NCBI RefSeq assembly: GCF_904846605.1
Contig: NZ_CAJHBI010000016.1
Coordinates: 1-64,000, forward strand
Length of the DNA: 64,000 nucleotides
Direction of reading: 5' to 3'
Origin: Psychrobacter sp. 72-O-c
GTDB taxonomy: Bacteria; Pseudomonadota; Gammaproteobacteria; Pseudomonadales; Moraxellaceae
The notes below the pieces were generated by a model, which saw only the letters and a program-made list of their open reading frames with translations, was not told where the DNA came from and searched no databases. The position numbers and the translations under genes were made by a program. Shown one piece after another: positions 40,131 through 50,270 of the stretch (position 1 is the first letter of the stretch; each line of letters begins with the position of its first letter).

Positions 40131-40634
40131 CTAGGTAGCTGCATTGCCACAGTATTGACTAATCGCTTGCTGGACACGCTCACGTTTAAGCTCAATTTCA
40201 CGGCTATCAAGATATTCACGTTTACCGCTGGCATCCATCTCATAGATACGGCCACCAACATTGAGGTTGGTTAAGTTATTACGTAGCGATTGACAACGCT
40301 GAGCATTCGCTTGTGCTTCTTGATCCTCAATGCGCGCCTCTAATTGTGCGACTCGCTGTTCTTCTGCACTCTGGGTATTATCCTCTTGGTTGATATCCGT
40401 TTTGCCCGCCAATTGTCCTACATTGGTTTGCCTGCCATCGCTACGAAACTCAATGACTTCGATATTTTTACCGTTTTGTGGTGCATGTTGGCTGTACTTA
40501 ACCTCACCATGCGCTCCAATTGACTTATAAACTTGAATAGCGTGACTCGCATTCATAGATAGCATTAGCATACACGCGGCAACGATACTAACAAGCAGCT
40601 TGGTCGTGGTATTTATCATAGACGCAGACGCCAT
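40131..40634 (-). CDS. DUF4124 domain protein, exported
   Basis: 167 residues. A signal peptide is evident (hydrophobic LLVSIVAACMLMLSM ending in NASHA), so the mature protein should be periplasmic or membrane-associated. The DUF4124 domain follows at once (IQVYKSIGAHGEVKYSQHAP), and then a Gln/Glu/Arg-rich helical stretch (about 88-160). AAGGA lies eight bases before the ATG at 40634; a second ATG is five codons in. Function unknown. It converges on nnr with 44 bp between. Confidence 0.8.
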   Translation of the reverse strand: MASASMINTTTKLLVSIVAACMLMLSMNASHAIQVYKSIGAHGEVKYSQHAPQNGKNIEVIEFRSDGRQTNVGQLAGKTDINQEDNTQSAEEQRVAQLEARIEDQEAQANAQRCQSLRNNLTNLNVGGRIYEMDASGKREYLDSREIELKRERVQQAISQYCGNAAT

Positions 40635-41488
40635 AGTAGCAATCCTTTTAATGGATAAAAAATAAGTGTGCGTGTTTATATAAAAACATCATATCGGTCT
40701 GTTAATGCGCTTACCCATACAGTGGCATTTGATTTTAGCAAAAAAATCTTATTAATGTATATTATTTAATAACCAATAGTTAGGGGTGGGTGTTAGAAGT
40801 TTTTCTTGACAATAGAGCTCAAACCATCGAATATAATAGCAGTTGATTGGTCAGTGAGCGGCATTTATGATATTGCCGTGGCACTTGAAAATAATGACTA
40901 CGGGTTGCTTATCGGTAGCTTAGGTAGTTTTATTTACTTTGTGACAATGGTACAGCACGTATAGTAGTTATAATAATAGCTATTAGTGACTGTGTTTATT
41001 GTCTCCGGACTTATCTGTCTACAATGACTAAGATAAACTTATTATTTTAAATGTGTTAAATATAATATCTGTTGTTATATTACGCTAATAGAAAGCACAA
41101 TATAACGTGCTGACGTCTGGTCACTTCTTGATAAGCGTGCCGTATGGTTTGGCATTAGCTTTGACATTTGTCCTATCATTCTATACCACCGCGTTTATAA
41201 GCAACGATAGCTCGCATTTCTAGCAAATAATAAGCTTCTTTTATAGATGCATTTGCGTCTTGTCATAGTATATCGATAACCTCCTGTCACAAAGCTGACC
41301 TTAAAAATTGCTATGTTCAAGCAGTCTGCTGTTTATTTTATCGAGCAGCTGTACTTTGGCATAGTGGGCAAACATTCTTGTTATGGACAAGGGCTAGAGA
41401 TTGTTTTTATAAGTAGTAAACAGCAACGCTTTAGTGTATCTGTTTTATACTATAAAATGATATCAGTCTGCGCCGCAAAATAAAGGTG
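40635..41488. other. 854-bp spacer upstream of ilvB
   Basis: An AT-rich region. TTGACA at 40806-40811 and TATAAT at 40832-40837 are each good boxes but lie 20 bases apart, so promoter function is doubtful. A second TTGACA at 41161-41166 has TATACC only 15 bases on. A 56-codon frame at 41313-41483 ends just before ilvB but has no ribosome binding site. I see no terminator-antiterminator hairpin of the classical ilv attenuator kind. Confidence 0.4.
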
Positions 41489-43321
41489 ATGACAGTGACA
41501 CAGACTACACAAAGTCCGAACATGACCGGACATACCCAAACGGCCAATGCCGCCAAAAATTTCCCTGAAAAGCAGCAAAAGCTCGCTGAAAATAGTGATC
41601 AGCCAGTAATGCTATCAGGTGCTGAGATGCTGGTGCAAGCGTTGACTGATGAAGGGGTCAAGTACATTTTTGGCTACCCAGGCGGTGCTGTCCTTCATAT
41701 CTATGATGCTTTGTTTCAGCAGGATCAAATTGAGCATATCTTAGTGCGTCATGAACAAGCAGCCGGTCATATGGCAGATGCTTACTCACGGGTTACCGGT
41801 GATACCGGCGTGGTGCTAGCGACTTCTGGCCCTGGCGCGACTAATACGGTCACTGCTATTGCCACTGCCTTTATGGATTCAGTGCCGATGGTCGTAATCG
41901 CAGGTCAGGTACCAAGTAGCTTAATCGGCGAAGATGCTTTCCAAGAAACCGATATGATTGGGGTATCTCGTCCGATCGTTAAACACAGTTTTCAAGTACG
42001 TCATGCCAGCGAAATTCCGATGATTGTCAAAAAAGCCTTCTATATTGCCAAGGCTGGTCGTCCCGGTCCTGTGGTTATCGACGTTCCTAAAGACATGACC
42101 GCGCCTAGCGAAAAATACGCTTATGAATATCCAAAAGAGGTGTTCGTACGCTCTTATCAGCCTTCGATTAAAGGCCATAGCGGTCAAATCAAAAAAGCAG
42201 TTGAGACCTTACTCGCCGCGAAACGCCCGGTAGTTTATGCGGGTGGTGGTGTCATTTGGAGTAAAGCTCACAAAGAGTTGACTGAGCTTGGTCACCGCTT
42301 AAATTTACCTGTGACTAATACTTTGATGGGACTGGGTACTTTTCCTGGTTCTGACCCTCAGTTCTTGGGTATGCTGGGTATGCATGGCACCTATGAGGCC
42401 AATATGAGTATGCATCATGCGGACGTCATTTTGGCAGTCGGCGCACGTTTTGATGATCGTGTGACCAACAATGTCAAAAAATTCTGTCCTGACGCGACCA
42501 TTATTCATATCGATATTGATCCCACCTCTATCTCTAAAACTATCTTTGCTCATATTCCTATCGTTGGTGATATAAAGTCGGTACTGACAGATATGTTAGA
42601 GATTATCGGTGAAGATAAAAAACTAGAGCAGCATGCCTTATTAGATTGGTGGTCACAAATTGATGAATGGCGTAAGCGTCATGGTTTGCGTTATGACACT
42701 AGTACCGACAATGGCATCAAGCCGCAAAGTGCCGTACAAACCCTATGCAAAGTAACCAATGGCGATGCTATTATCACCAGTGACGTCGGTCAACATCAAA
42801 TGTTTGCTGCACTTTATTACACCTATAAAGAACCAGGACAATGGCTTAACTCGGGCGGGCTTGGTACTATGGGCGTCGGTTTGCCGTATGCAATGGCGGC
42901 TAAGCTTGCCAACCCTGATCGCGATGTGGTTTGTATCACTGGGGAAGGCTCTATTCAGATGAATATTCAAGAGCTGTCAACTTGCTTACAATACAATCTA
43001 CCAGTCAAGATCTTAAACATAAACAATGCGCAGTTGGGTATGGTTAAGCAATGGCAGGACATGCTGTATGAAGGCCGTCACGCGCAGTCTTATATGGATT
43101 CGCTACCAGACTTTGTGAAATTAGCCGAAAGTTATGGTCACGTTGGGATCAAAATCACTGATCCTGAGACTATGGAAGCACAGATTGCTGAAGCGATGGC
43201 AATGAAAGACAAGCTAGTATTTATTGACGTTTATGTTGATCGTAATGAGCATGTGTATCCGATGCAAATCGCTGGGCAAACGATGCGTGACATGTGGTTA
43301 TCAAAAGGGGAGCGTACTTAA
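41489..43321 (+). CDS. ilvB: Acetolactate synthase, large (catalytic) subunit
   Basis: The thiamine-diphosphate enzyme that joins pyruvate with pyruvate or 2-oxobutyrate, the first common step to valine, leucine and isoleucine. About 610 residues. The core starts near residue 43 ([25 protein letters not shown]). The catalytic Glu lies in [15 protein letters not shown], and the cofactor motif runs from [14 protein letters not shown] to [11 protein letters not shown]. The first 40 residues are a Gln/Thr/Asn-rich extension, so the true start is uncertain: ATG 41489 (AAGG two bases upstream) or GTG 41495 are both possible. It overlaps ilvN by one base. Confidence 0.95.
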   Translation: MTVTQTTQSPNMTGHTQTANAAKNFPEKQQKLAENSDQPVMLSGAEMLVQALTDEGVKYIFGYPGGAVLHIYDALFQQDQIEHILVRHEQAAGHMADAYSRVTGDTGVVLATSGPGATNTVTAIATAFMDSVPMVVIAGQVPSSLIGEDAFQETDMIGVSRPIVKHSFQVRHASEIPMIVKKAFYIAKAGRPGPVVIDVPKDMTAPSEKYAYEYPKEVFVRSYQPSIKGHSGQIKKAVETLLAAKRPVVYAGGGVIWSKAHKELTELGHRLNLPVTNTLMGLGTFPGSDPQFLGMLGMHGTYEANMSMHHADVILAVGARFDDRVTNNVKKFCPDATIIHIDIDPTSISKTIFAHIPIVGDIKSVLTDMLEIIGEDKKLEQHALLDWWSQIDEWRKRHGLRYDTSTDNGIKPQSAVQTLCKVTNGDAIITSDVGQHQMFAALYYTYKEPGQWLNSGGLGTMGVGLPYAMAAKLANPDRDVVCITGEGSIQMNIQELSTCLQYNLPVKILNINNAQLGMVKQWQDMLYEGRHAQSYMDSLPDFVKLAESYGHVGIKITDPETMEAQIAEAMAMKDKLVFIDVYVDRNEHVYPMQIAGQTMRDMWLSKGERT

Positions 43322-43821
43322 TGCAACAACAACAGCATCTGATTTCGGTCTTGATGGAAAACGAAGCGGGGTCGTTGTCGCGGTTAGTCGGCTTGTTCTC
43401 CCAGCGCGGTTATAATATTGAAACACTAAACGTCGCACCAACAGACGATCCGACGATTTCACGCTTGACGCTGACCACCATCACGTCACCTGAAAAGATT
43501 GAGCAAATCACTAAGCAATTGCATAAGTTGATTGAAGTGGTCAAAGTGCTGAACTTATCTGATACCGTACACGTCGAGCGCGAATTAATGCTGATCAAAG
43601 TTCGCGCTACGGGCAACGTACGTGAAGAGATTAAGCGTAGCGCTGATATCTTTCGTGCGCAAATTGTGGACGTCAATGCCAATATATACACTATCCAAAT
43701 AGTCGGTGACACGGCCAAGCTTGACGGCTTTATTGATGTCATTGGTCGTGAACGTACCTTAGAAGTGGTACGCTCAGGTGTGATCGGTATTGCTCGCGGT
43801 GAAAAAACGCTAAGCGTATAA
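43321..43821 (+). CDS. ilvN: Acetolactate synthase, small (regulatory) subunit
   Basis: 166 residues. An ACT domain (HLISVLMENEAGSLSRLVGLFSQRGYN) at the N-terminus binds valine for feedback inhibition, and the C-terminal domain contains LMLIKVRATG and TIQIVGDTAKLDGFI. Family members are also called ilvH. ATG 43321 overlaps the ilvB stop by one base, and GGGGAG lies seven bases upstream. 222 bp separate it from ilvC. Confidence 0.96.
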   Translation: MQQQQHLISVLMENEAGSLSRLVGLFSQRGYNIETLNVAPTDDPTISRLTLTTITSPEKIEQITKQLHKLIEVVKVLNLSDTVHVERELMLIKVRATGNVREEIKRSADIFRAQIVDVNANIYTIQIVGDTAKLDGFIDVIGRERTLEVVRSGVIGIARGEKTLSV

Positions 43822-43841
43822 TATTTGCGGTTGTCTCTATC

Positions 43842-43908
43842 ATTTGAGAAATTGAAAGTATTTAGACAATTGCCAGCATTTAAGAGATCAAAAGTATCTA
43901 AGCCATTG
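43842..43908. repeat. Imperfect direct repeat, 36-bp period, in the ilvN-ilvC spacer
   Basis: Two copies of about 31 bases beginning ATTTGAGAAATTGAAAGTAT (43842) and ATTTAAGAGATCAAAAGTAT (43878) match at roughly 23 of 31 positions. No hairpin or gene is evident in this 222-bp spacer. Confidence 0.45.
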
Positions 43909-44022
43909 AGATTAACCCTATATAAAGCTTATTTATTTAAAACTTAACATCATGCTTATACATCAAACTATTTTAATATAATGGTTGTGATATAAGCGTT
44001 TACTGCCCATGGCTATCCATGA

Positions 44023-45060
<1,038 letters not shown>

Positions 45061-45126
45061 ATCGTTATTTATTAGCTTTTGAGCTGTTATAAAGTATTAA
45101 TTAATGACGCTAAAGAATATTTATTA

Positions 45127-45160
45127 CTCATGTTATCGATTTGATGGCATGGGTTTTTTT
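45127..45160 (+). terminator. Terminator after ilvC
   Basis: An 11-base stem (CTCATGTTATC with GATGGCATGGG, several G-U pairs), a GATTT loop and seven T. It lies 66 bases after the ilvC stop. Confidence 0.8.
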
Positions 45161-45329
45161 ATAATTAAATATTCTGTGGGTCGGTCGGGGGAATGGATTT
45201 TGGTCCATATTTAGTATTTGGCTTGAAAAGCGGTGTCAACTGCCTAATATATAAATGCGGCATAGCACTTGATTGGCTGGCTGATGCTACATTTATTTTT
45301 TCTTATTCTTAGATTACAGGTTGTGTGTT

Positions 45330-45755
45330 GTGCAAATACCTTTTCCAGACTGGCTGACGCCGCAGTTCGCATATATTGTCCTCAGCGCTATAGTTGCCGT
45401 CCTCATCTGGATAGAAGGAGAAATGCTCAAGCGCACTGATGGCAAGCTACCCAAATCGCCATTCTTTCAAATTAGCTCCTTATTAGATACAGCTTGGTTC
45501 TTCGTCTCTGTAATGATGTTGTATGTGATTGACTTAACGCCATTAGCCACTGCCGTTCCTGCCGCATACGGAATCTATACTATCTTTGGTTGGGTCTACG
45601 GTACACGTTTGCTCAAGCGTAAAGGTATTCCAGACTCTCCCAAAGATTTGGTTATACCGTCTAAATACATTGCTTATAGCCAGTCGTTCTCATTGATATT
45701 TTTTGCACTGTGTCTATTAGTGTTGGGCTCTCCGTGGTTACCTTTAACTAACTAA
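45330..45755 (+). CDS. Small integral membrane protein, unknown function
   Basis: 141 residues from GTG 45330 (AGG nine bases upstream); a TTG at 45321 would add three residues. About four hydrophobic segments are visible: roughly 15-30 (IVLSAIVAVLIW), 50-68 (WFFVSVMMLYVIDL), 76-92 and 118-135 (SLIFFALCLLVLG). Charged loops contain KRTDGKLPKSP and RLLKRKGIPDSPKD. I do not recognise the family. It sits alone between the ilvC terminator and the cold-shock gene. Confidence 0.7.
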   Translation: MQIPFPDWLTPQFAYIVLSAIVAVLIWIEGEMLKRTDGKLPKSPFFQISSLLDTAWFFVSVMMLYVIDLTPLATAVPAAYGIYTIFGWVYGTRLLKRKGIPDSPKDLVIPSKYIAYSQSFSLIFFALCLLVLGSPWLPLTN

Positions 45756-45801
45756 ATGTTTACAAAAACATATAATTTAATCTGCCGTTGAGAATAAAAG
45801 C

Positions 45802-45810
45802 TGCTATAAT
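45802..45810 (+). promoter_or_regulatory. Extended -10 promoter of the cold-shock gene
   Basis: TGCTATAAT, identical to the element before acpP, about 160 bases before the start codon. It implies a 5' leader of about 150 bases, as found in the cspA group. A short hairpin (GGTGA...TCACC, 45923-45942) lies in that leader. Confidence 0.65.
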
Positions 45811-45968
45811 AAATTTGTACTCGTAGGATTTGAGACAAATAATGTGAATATACTATAAACGTAAACAACTTATTTGTTCTGAGTTTCCGCTCACAAATTT
45901 GACGAGTATATATCAATTAATCGGTGATGACACACGTCTCACCAACAGTTAAAGAGTTAGGAAAATTT

Positions 45969-46181
45969 ATGTCAGATAAAGTTGAAGGCACTGTAAAGTG
46001 GTTTAATGAAGCTAAAGGTTTTGGTTTTATCGCTCAAGACAATGGCGGACAAGACGTATTCGCTCACTACAGCGCTATCCAAGGTGGCGGTTTTAAAACC
46101 CTAGCTGAAGGCCAAAAAGTGTCTTTCATCTTAGGTGATGGCAAAAAAGGCCCACAAGCTGAGCAAATCGAAGCTATCTAA
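45969..46181 (+). CDS. Cold-shock protein, CspA family
   Basis: 70 residues, one cold-shock (OB-fold) domain. RNP1 is KGFGFI (16-21) and RNP2 is VFAHYSAI (30-37; His33 where many members have His). These proteins melt RNA structure and help translation in the cold. The start ATG 45969 has AGGA six bases upstream; the longer frame from 45924 lies in the leader. Which csp paralogue this is cannot be told from sequence alone. Confidence 0.93.
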   Translation: MSDKVEGTVKWFNEAKGFGFIAQDNGGQDVFAHYSAIQGGGFKTLAEGQKVSFILGDGKKGPQAEQIEAI

Positions 46182-46296
46182 TCTTAACCGCTGCTAAGGG
46201 TGACTGATTATTAGTCGACCTTACTGCTAAAAGATACATAGATACTTAGATTAGTATGTTGTTAACGCAACGAAAATATTGTTTAGATTGTATATT

Positions 46297-46328
46297 AAAA
46301 GCAGCCTCTTATCGGGTTGCTTTTTTTT
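46297..46328 (+). terminator. Terminator after the cold-shock gene
   Basis: A nine-base stem (AAAGCAGCC with GGTTGCTTT, one G-U pair), a short loop and eight T. Confidence 0.85.
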
Positions 46329-46459
46329 GTCAAGAAATAAGTTTACAATTCTTAGCTAGTTCTTAATTAAATGGCTGAATATCTCATTCAGTAATAAACG
46401 CCAATTTAGTAATTATAAAGAACACGATTACAAACAACACAATGCAATAAGGTAATACT

Positions 46460-47020
46460 ATGAAGTGGGAATCGTGGTTTGCAATAGACTGGCAACAAGT
46501 TCTTGGTATCTCTTTATCCGTTATAGGATTCTACTTTTGCTTGATACTATTTACCCGTATTGTGGGTCTCCGCAGTTTCTCAAAGCTTTCAAGTTATGAC
46601 TTTGCGATGACCATAGCTATCGGTAGTATCTTAGCATCAACGGTAACATCCGACTCCCCGTCACTGCTCCAAGGTCTGCTTGCGGTTGGTCTGTTATTTA
46701 TGTTGCAAGCACTAATCTCAATGATCAGACGTAGAGTCAAACCTATAAAAGCCTTACTTGATAACCGACCTATTATCTTGATGGCACATGGTGAATACTT
46801 TTGGGACAATCTAAAAGAAGCCAATCTAAGTACTAGCGATGTACAAGAAGTGTTGCGGAAGAACGGCTTAAAATCGAAGACTGAAGTGTTTGCGGTTATC
46901 ATGGAAACCACTGGTGATATGAGTGTGATCAAAAATAATGAAGCCACGCCAGATTGGACCTTATTTGATGATATTCGCGATAGCGGTCTTTTAATTAGAC
47001 CTATCAAAGATTCATCATAA
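46460..47020 (+). CDS. DUF421 (YetF-like) membrane protein
   Basis: 186 residues. Three N-terminal transmembrane helices (about 14-34, 48-62, 66-86) are followed by a cytoplasmic alpha/beta domain. The DUF421 signature is evident: LILFTRIVGLRSFSKLSSYDFAMTIAIGSILAST, then KALLDNRPIILMAHGEYFWDNLKEANLSTSDVQEVLRKNG. The family role is not established; Bacillus YetF relatives are involved in spore membrane or coat functions. Single gene with no obvious partner. Confidence 0.88.
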   Translation: MKWESWFAIDWQQVLGISLSVIGFYFCLILFTRIVGLRSFSKLSSYDFAMTIAIGSILASTVTSDSPSLLQGLLAVGLLFMLQALISMIRRRVKPIKALLDNRPIILMAHGEYFWDNLKEANLSTSDVQEVLRKNGLKSKTEVFAVIMETTGDMSVIKNNEATPDWTLFDDIRDSGLLIRPIKDSS

Positions 47021-47468
47021 GATGAATAAGTATAATAAATAATAACAAAGCGTTAAGTAAATAAAGACCTAACAATGCTATAAAGATGGGAAGGTTAGAG
47101 TAATAAATCAAAGAAAGTGATGAGTTTGTAAGCTGAGATGTCATTTTTTAAAGAAGGGTGACAAATTTATGACGCATTATTCACGGCGTTGTCTTGACCT
47201 TATCGGTGTGCTCGCGCAAGATAGATAAGTCTAATAAATAATGGTGGGCTTGGATTTAGCAGGATCAATTAGCGTCTATTGTTATAAAAGTATAATTTGT
47301 TCTGCTATTGACTGTTTGGTATTGGTTGATAGTACTTTACAAACAATTCTCTGTTAAACAAGTTACAATCTTCAAGTGGTGACCTACAAGTAAAATTTTG
47401 AACGACAATGAACCAAGGGTTCTTAGTTTATAACTTTTTAATTCATAACATTAACAAACGAGGAACGT
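47021..47468. other. 448-bp spacer upstream of etfB
   Basis: AT-rich. It contains the 19-codon ORF at 47169-47228. Promoter-like boxes are TTGACT at 47308-47313 with TAGTAC at 47330-47335 (16-base spacer), and an isolated TATAAT at 47291-47296. None is strong enough to call. Confidence 0.4.
47169..47228 (+). CDS. Putative 19-residue leader peptide upstream of etfB
   Basis: ATG 47169 is preceded by AAGGGTG exactly eight bases upstream, one of the best ribosome binding sites in the window. The frame reads MTHYSRRCLDLIGVLAQDR and then stops with TAA. The pattern Ser-Arg-Arg-x-x-Asp-Leu-x-x-Val resembles the short peptides annotated as putative leader peptides before sulfur-related genes in actinobacteria, but I rely on memory for that and the likeness may be chance. 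It ends 240 bp before etfB. No clear attenuator hairpin follows. Confidence 0.35.
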   Translation: MTHYSRRCLDLIGVLAQDR

Positions 47469-48218
47469 ATGAAAGCATTAGTAGCGGTCAAGCGTGTCAT
47501 TGATTATAACGTCAAAGTTCGTGTAAAAGCTGATAACTCTGGTGTGGATTTATCCAATACCAAAATGTCAATTAACCCTTTCGATGAAATTGCGGTAGAA
47601 GAAGCGGTGCGTCTAAAAGAAGCGGGTGTGATTGATGAGATTATTGTAGCCTCAATTGGTCCAAAAGAATCACAAGAGCAAATCCGTGCAGCCTTAGCAT
47701 TGGGTGCTGACCGCGGTATTTTAGTAAAAACTGACGATAAGCCATATCCGTTACAAGTAGCCAAAATCCTAAAAAGTATCGCTGAGCAAGAAAGTGCTGA
47801 TATTGTGTTATTGGGTAAACAAGCTATCGATGATGACAACAACCAAACTGGTCAGATGCTGGCAGCGTTAATGGGTGTCGGTCAAGGTACCTTTGCTTCA
47901 GAAGTTAAGGTCGAAGGCGATAAGGTAAATGTTACTCGTGAAGTTGATGGCGGTTTGCAAACGCTTGCCTTGACTCTACCTGCGATCATTACTACTGACT
48001 TACGTTTAAATGAGCCACGTTACGCTAAATTGCCTAACATCATGAAAGCCAAGAAAAAACAGCTTGATGAAAAAGCGCCGTCAGATTTTGGTGTTGATAT
48101 GGCCTCTAAGCAAGAGATTGTCAAAGTCGTGCCACCTGCTGAGCGTAAAGCGGGTATCAAAGTGGGTTCAGTTGATGAGTTGGTCGACAAGCTAAGAAAT
48201 GAAGCAAAAGTAATCTAG
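47469..48218 (+). CDS. etfB: Electron transfer flavoprotein subunit beta
   Basis: 249 residues. EtfB binds AMP and, with EtfA, carries electrons from acyl-CoA and other dehydrogenases to ETF-quinone oxidoreductase. [20 protein letters not shown], the [19 protein letters not shown] stretch and [19 protein letters not shown] are typical of the group I housekeeping ETF. The end of the protein contains the recognition-loop region ([18 protein letters not shown]). GAGGAACG lies before the ATG. Confidence 0.97.
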   Translation: MKALVAVKRVIDYNVKVRVKADNSGVDLSNTKMSINPFDEIAVEEAVRLKEAGVIDEIIVASIGPKESQEQIRAALALGADRGILVKTDDKPYPLQVAKILKSIAEQESADIVLLGKQAIDDDNNQTGQMLAALMGVGQGTFASEVKVEGDKVNVTREVDGGLQTLALTLPAIITTDLRLNEPRYAKLPNIMKAKKKQLDEKAPSDFGVDMASKQEIVKVVPPAERKAGIKVGSVDELVDKLRNEAKVI

Positions 48219-48288
48219 TTTTTTGCTCGGGTTTGCAGGGGTTTATCAAACCCTCAAGCCTACATTTTAAAAGCTATTCGCATACATA

Positions 48289-48333
48289 GTTACGTAAATA
48301 TTAGTTGCGTAAATATTAGTTATGCGAATAAAT
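48289..48333. repeat. 15-bp tandem repeat, three copies, between etfB and etfA
   Basis: GTTACGTAAATATTA (48289-48303), GTTGCGTAAATATTA (48304-48318) and the decayed GTTATGCGAATAAAT (48319-48333), with a further related ACGAATAAAT near 48353. It lies in a 158-bp spacer between two genes that are usually almost contiguous. Confidence 0.9.
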
Positions 48334-48376
48334 GACCACACGAATCGATGATACGAATAAATAAAGGATAAAAACC

Positions 48377-49318
48377 ATGGCAATTTTGGTATATGCAGAA
48401 CATGACAATGCCAGTCTAAAAAAGGCAACTTTAAATACTATCGCTGCCGCCAAGCAAATGGGCGATGATATTCATGTATTAGTTGCTGGTAGTGGTAACC
48501 AAGCGGTTGCTGATGAAGCAGCTAAAGCAGAAGGTGTCACCAAAGTATTACTAGCAGACAATGCCGTCTATGAGCACCAAATGGCAGAAAACATCGCGCT
48601 GTTAGTTGCTGATATCGCTGGTGGTTCAACTGATTACAGCCATATTATTGCGCCAGGTACAACAACGGGCAAAAACTTTATGCCCCGTGCGGCTGCGTTA
48701 CTTGACGTGAGCATGTTGTCAGAAATTACAGCAGTAATCGATGCTCAAACGTTCGACCGTCCTATCTATGCCGGTAACGCTACCGCGACGGTTAAGACTA
48801 CAGAAGATAAAATCGTCTTAACCGTACGTACTACTGCCTTTGATCCAGTGGCAGCTGAGGGCGGCTCAGCCTCTATTGAGACTATCGATAATGTACAAGA
48901 TTCTGGCAAATCAAGTTTTGTTAATGAAGAAATGGCAAAATCTGACCGTCCTGAATTGACTTCAGCCGGTATTGTTGTTTCTGGTGGCCGCGCCTTAGCC
49001 AACGGTGAAAACTTCACTAAATATATCGAGCCATTAGCCGATAAACTTGGTGCAGCTGTTGGTGCATCACGTGCTGCCGTTGATGCAGGCTATGTACCAA
49101 ATGATATGCAGGTCGGTCAAACGGGTAAAATCGTTGCACCAGACTTATATATTGCAGCCGGCATCTCAGGCGCTATTCAGCATTTAGCAGGTATGAAAGA
49201 CTCTAAAGTGATCGTTGCTATCAATAACGATCCAGAAGCGCCAATTGCAAGTGTGGCTGATTACTTCTTAGAAGCTGACTTGTTTGATGCGTTACCTGAG
49301 TTAACTAGCAAGATTTAA
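48377..49318 (+). CDS. etfA: Electron transfer flavoprotein subunit alpha
   Basis: 313 residues. EtfA binds the FAD of the heterodimer. The C-terminal FAD domain has VVSGGRALANGENF, ASRAAVDAGYVPNDMQVGQTG and DLYIAAGISGAIQHLAGMKDS. The N-terminal half is the nucleotide-fold domain with SHIIAPGTTTGKNFMPRAAA. AAAGGA precedes the ATG. It is followed by a bidirectional terminator. Confidence 0.97.
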   Translation: MAILVYAEHDNASLKKATLNTIAAAKQMGDDIHVLVAGSGNQAVADEAAKAEGVTKVLLADNAVYEHQMAENIALLVADIAGGSTDYSHIIAPGTTTGKNFMPRAAALLDVSMLSEITAVIDAQTFDRPIYAGNATATVKTTEDKIVLTVRTTAFDPVAAEGGSASIETIDNVQDSGKSSFVNEEMAKSDRPELTSAGIVVSGGRALANGENFTKYIEPLADKLGAAVGASRAAVDAGYVPNDMQVGQTGKIVAPDLYIAAGISGAIQHLAGMKDSKVIVAINNDPEAPIASVADYFLEADLFDALPELTSKI

Positions 49319-49338
49319 TTATCATTAAGTCGATGATT

Positions 49339-49375
49339 AAAAAAATTCCGCTATCGATGATGGCGGGATTTTTTT
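49339..49375. terminator. Bidirectional terminator between etfA and the RNA methyltransferase gene
   Basis: AAAAAAATTCCGC (49339-49351) pairs with GCGGGATTTTTTT (49363-49375) with one G-U pair and an 11-base loop, between converging genes. Confidence 0.85.
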
Positions 49376-49397
49376 ATGTCTAAAAGGTGCGTGTACT

Positions 49398-50192
49398 TTA
49401 ACTGTAATGGCGCTGACGCAATGTCTCATACAGACAAAGTGACCCGGCAATCGCGACATTAAGGCTTTCTTGACCATTAGGTTGGGGAAGGGCGATAGGG
49501 GTAGCGCATTGCATGAGCTCCTCGCAAACGCCTTGACCTTCATGACCCATAATCCAAGCGACAGGCGAGCGCAAATTATACTCATAAATCAAAGTGTCCG
49601 TATGTGAACTGGTTGCCAATAACGGTACTTCAACACAATCGAGGACAGCTGTTACGCTGAGATTTTCATAAATATTCAGCGCAAATTGTGCACCCATGCC
49701 AGCGCGTAAAGTCTTTGGTGACCATGCCTGTGCCGTAGCACTGGTACATAATACCGTGCTGATGCCGACGGCTGCTGCGGTTCGCAATAGTGTTCCAACA
49801 TTACCGCTGTCTTGTACATCATTGAGAATGAGGCAGTCGCTGTTAATCGCTGATAAGTGTGGCATGGGTATATGAATAATCGCCATGATATCAATACCCG
49901 TACCTAAGCTACGGATACTTTGATATAGCGCGTCAGACAAGACTAAAACGGAAGTATAAGTGGGCAGACGGGTTAAAATTTGCTGTACTTCGACATGCGT
50001 ATGCGCTGATTCCGCTAATAATATTTGAAGGAACGGATAGTCGCTACGTAGGGCGGCATCAATTAGGTGGGCTCCTTCAAGTATCGTTTGGCCTTGTTTC
50101 TTACGCTGGCGAGCTTGGGTCAATAAAGCTTTCGCCAGCTTTACCGTTTGGTTTTTATCTGAGGTGATCAGTTCGGTAGTGTTTGATGTCAT
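49398..50192 (-). CDS. SpoU/TrmH-family RNA 2'-O-methyltransferase
   Basis: 264 residues from ATG 50192; a TTG at 50207 would add five. It has an N-terminal substrate-binding domain (about 1-95, with QGQTILEGAHLIDAAL) and a C-terminal trefoil-knot SPOUT domain. The three SpoU motifs are present: LNDVQDSGNVGTLLRTAAA, AWIMGHEGQG, and LPQPNGQESLNVAIAGSLCL. These enzymes methylate ribose in rRNA or tRNA with S-adenosylmethionine. The target (RlmB-like, TsnR-like or other) cannot be told. It is 78 bp downstream of fbp on the same strand and may be co-transcribed. Confidence 0.9.
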   Translation of the reverse strand: MTSNTTELITSDKNQTVKLAKALLTQARQRKKQGQTILEGAHLIDAALRSDYPFLQILLAESAHTHVEVQQILTRLPTYTSVLVLSDALYQSIRSLGTGIDIMAIIHIPMPHLSAINSDCLILNDVQDSGNVGTLLRTAAAVGISTVLCTSATAQAWSPKTLRAGMGAQFALNIYENLSVTAVLDCVEVPLLATSSHTDTLIYEYNLRSPVAWIMGHEGQGVCEELMQCATPIALPQPNGQESLNVAIAGSLCLYETLRQRHYS

Positions 50193-50270
50193 AGTAGACT
50201 GCTTCAAAGTAAAGATAGAGTTAAAATACAGACAAGCTTAAAAGCCAGAACACATTATTAAAAGCCAATC

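Noticed and set aside
40806-40837. TTGACA and TATAAT upstream of ilvB taken as a promoter
   Set aside because: Both boxes are perfect but the spacer is 20 bases, outside the usual 16-18, and the site is ~650 bp from ilvB.
41313-41483. 56-codon ORF before ilvB as an attenuation leader peptide
   Set aside because: No Shine-Dalgarno sequence and no terminator or antiterminator hairpins after it; kept only as a finding to check.
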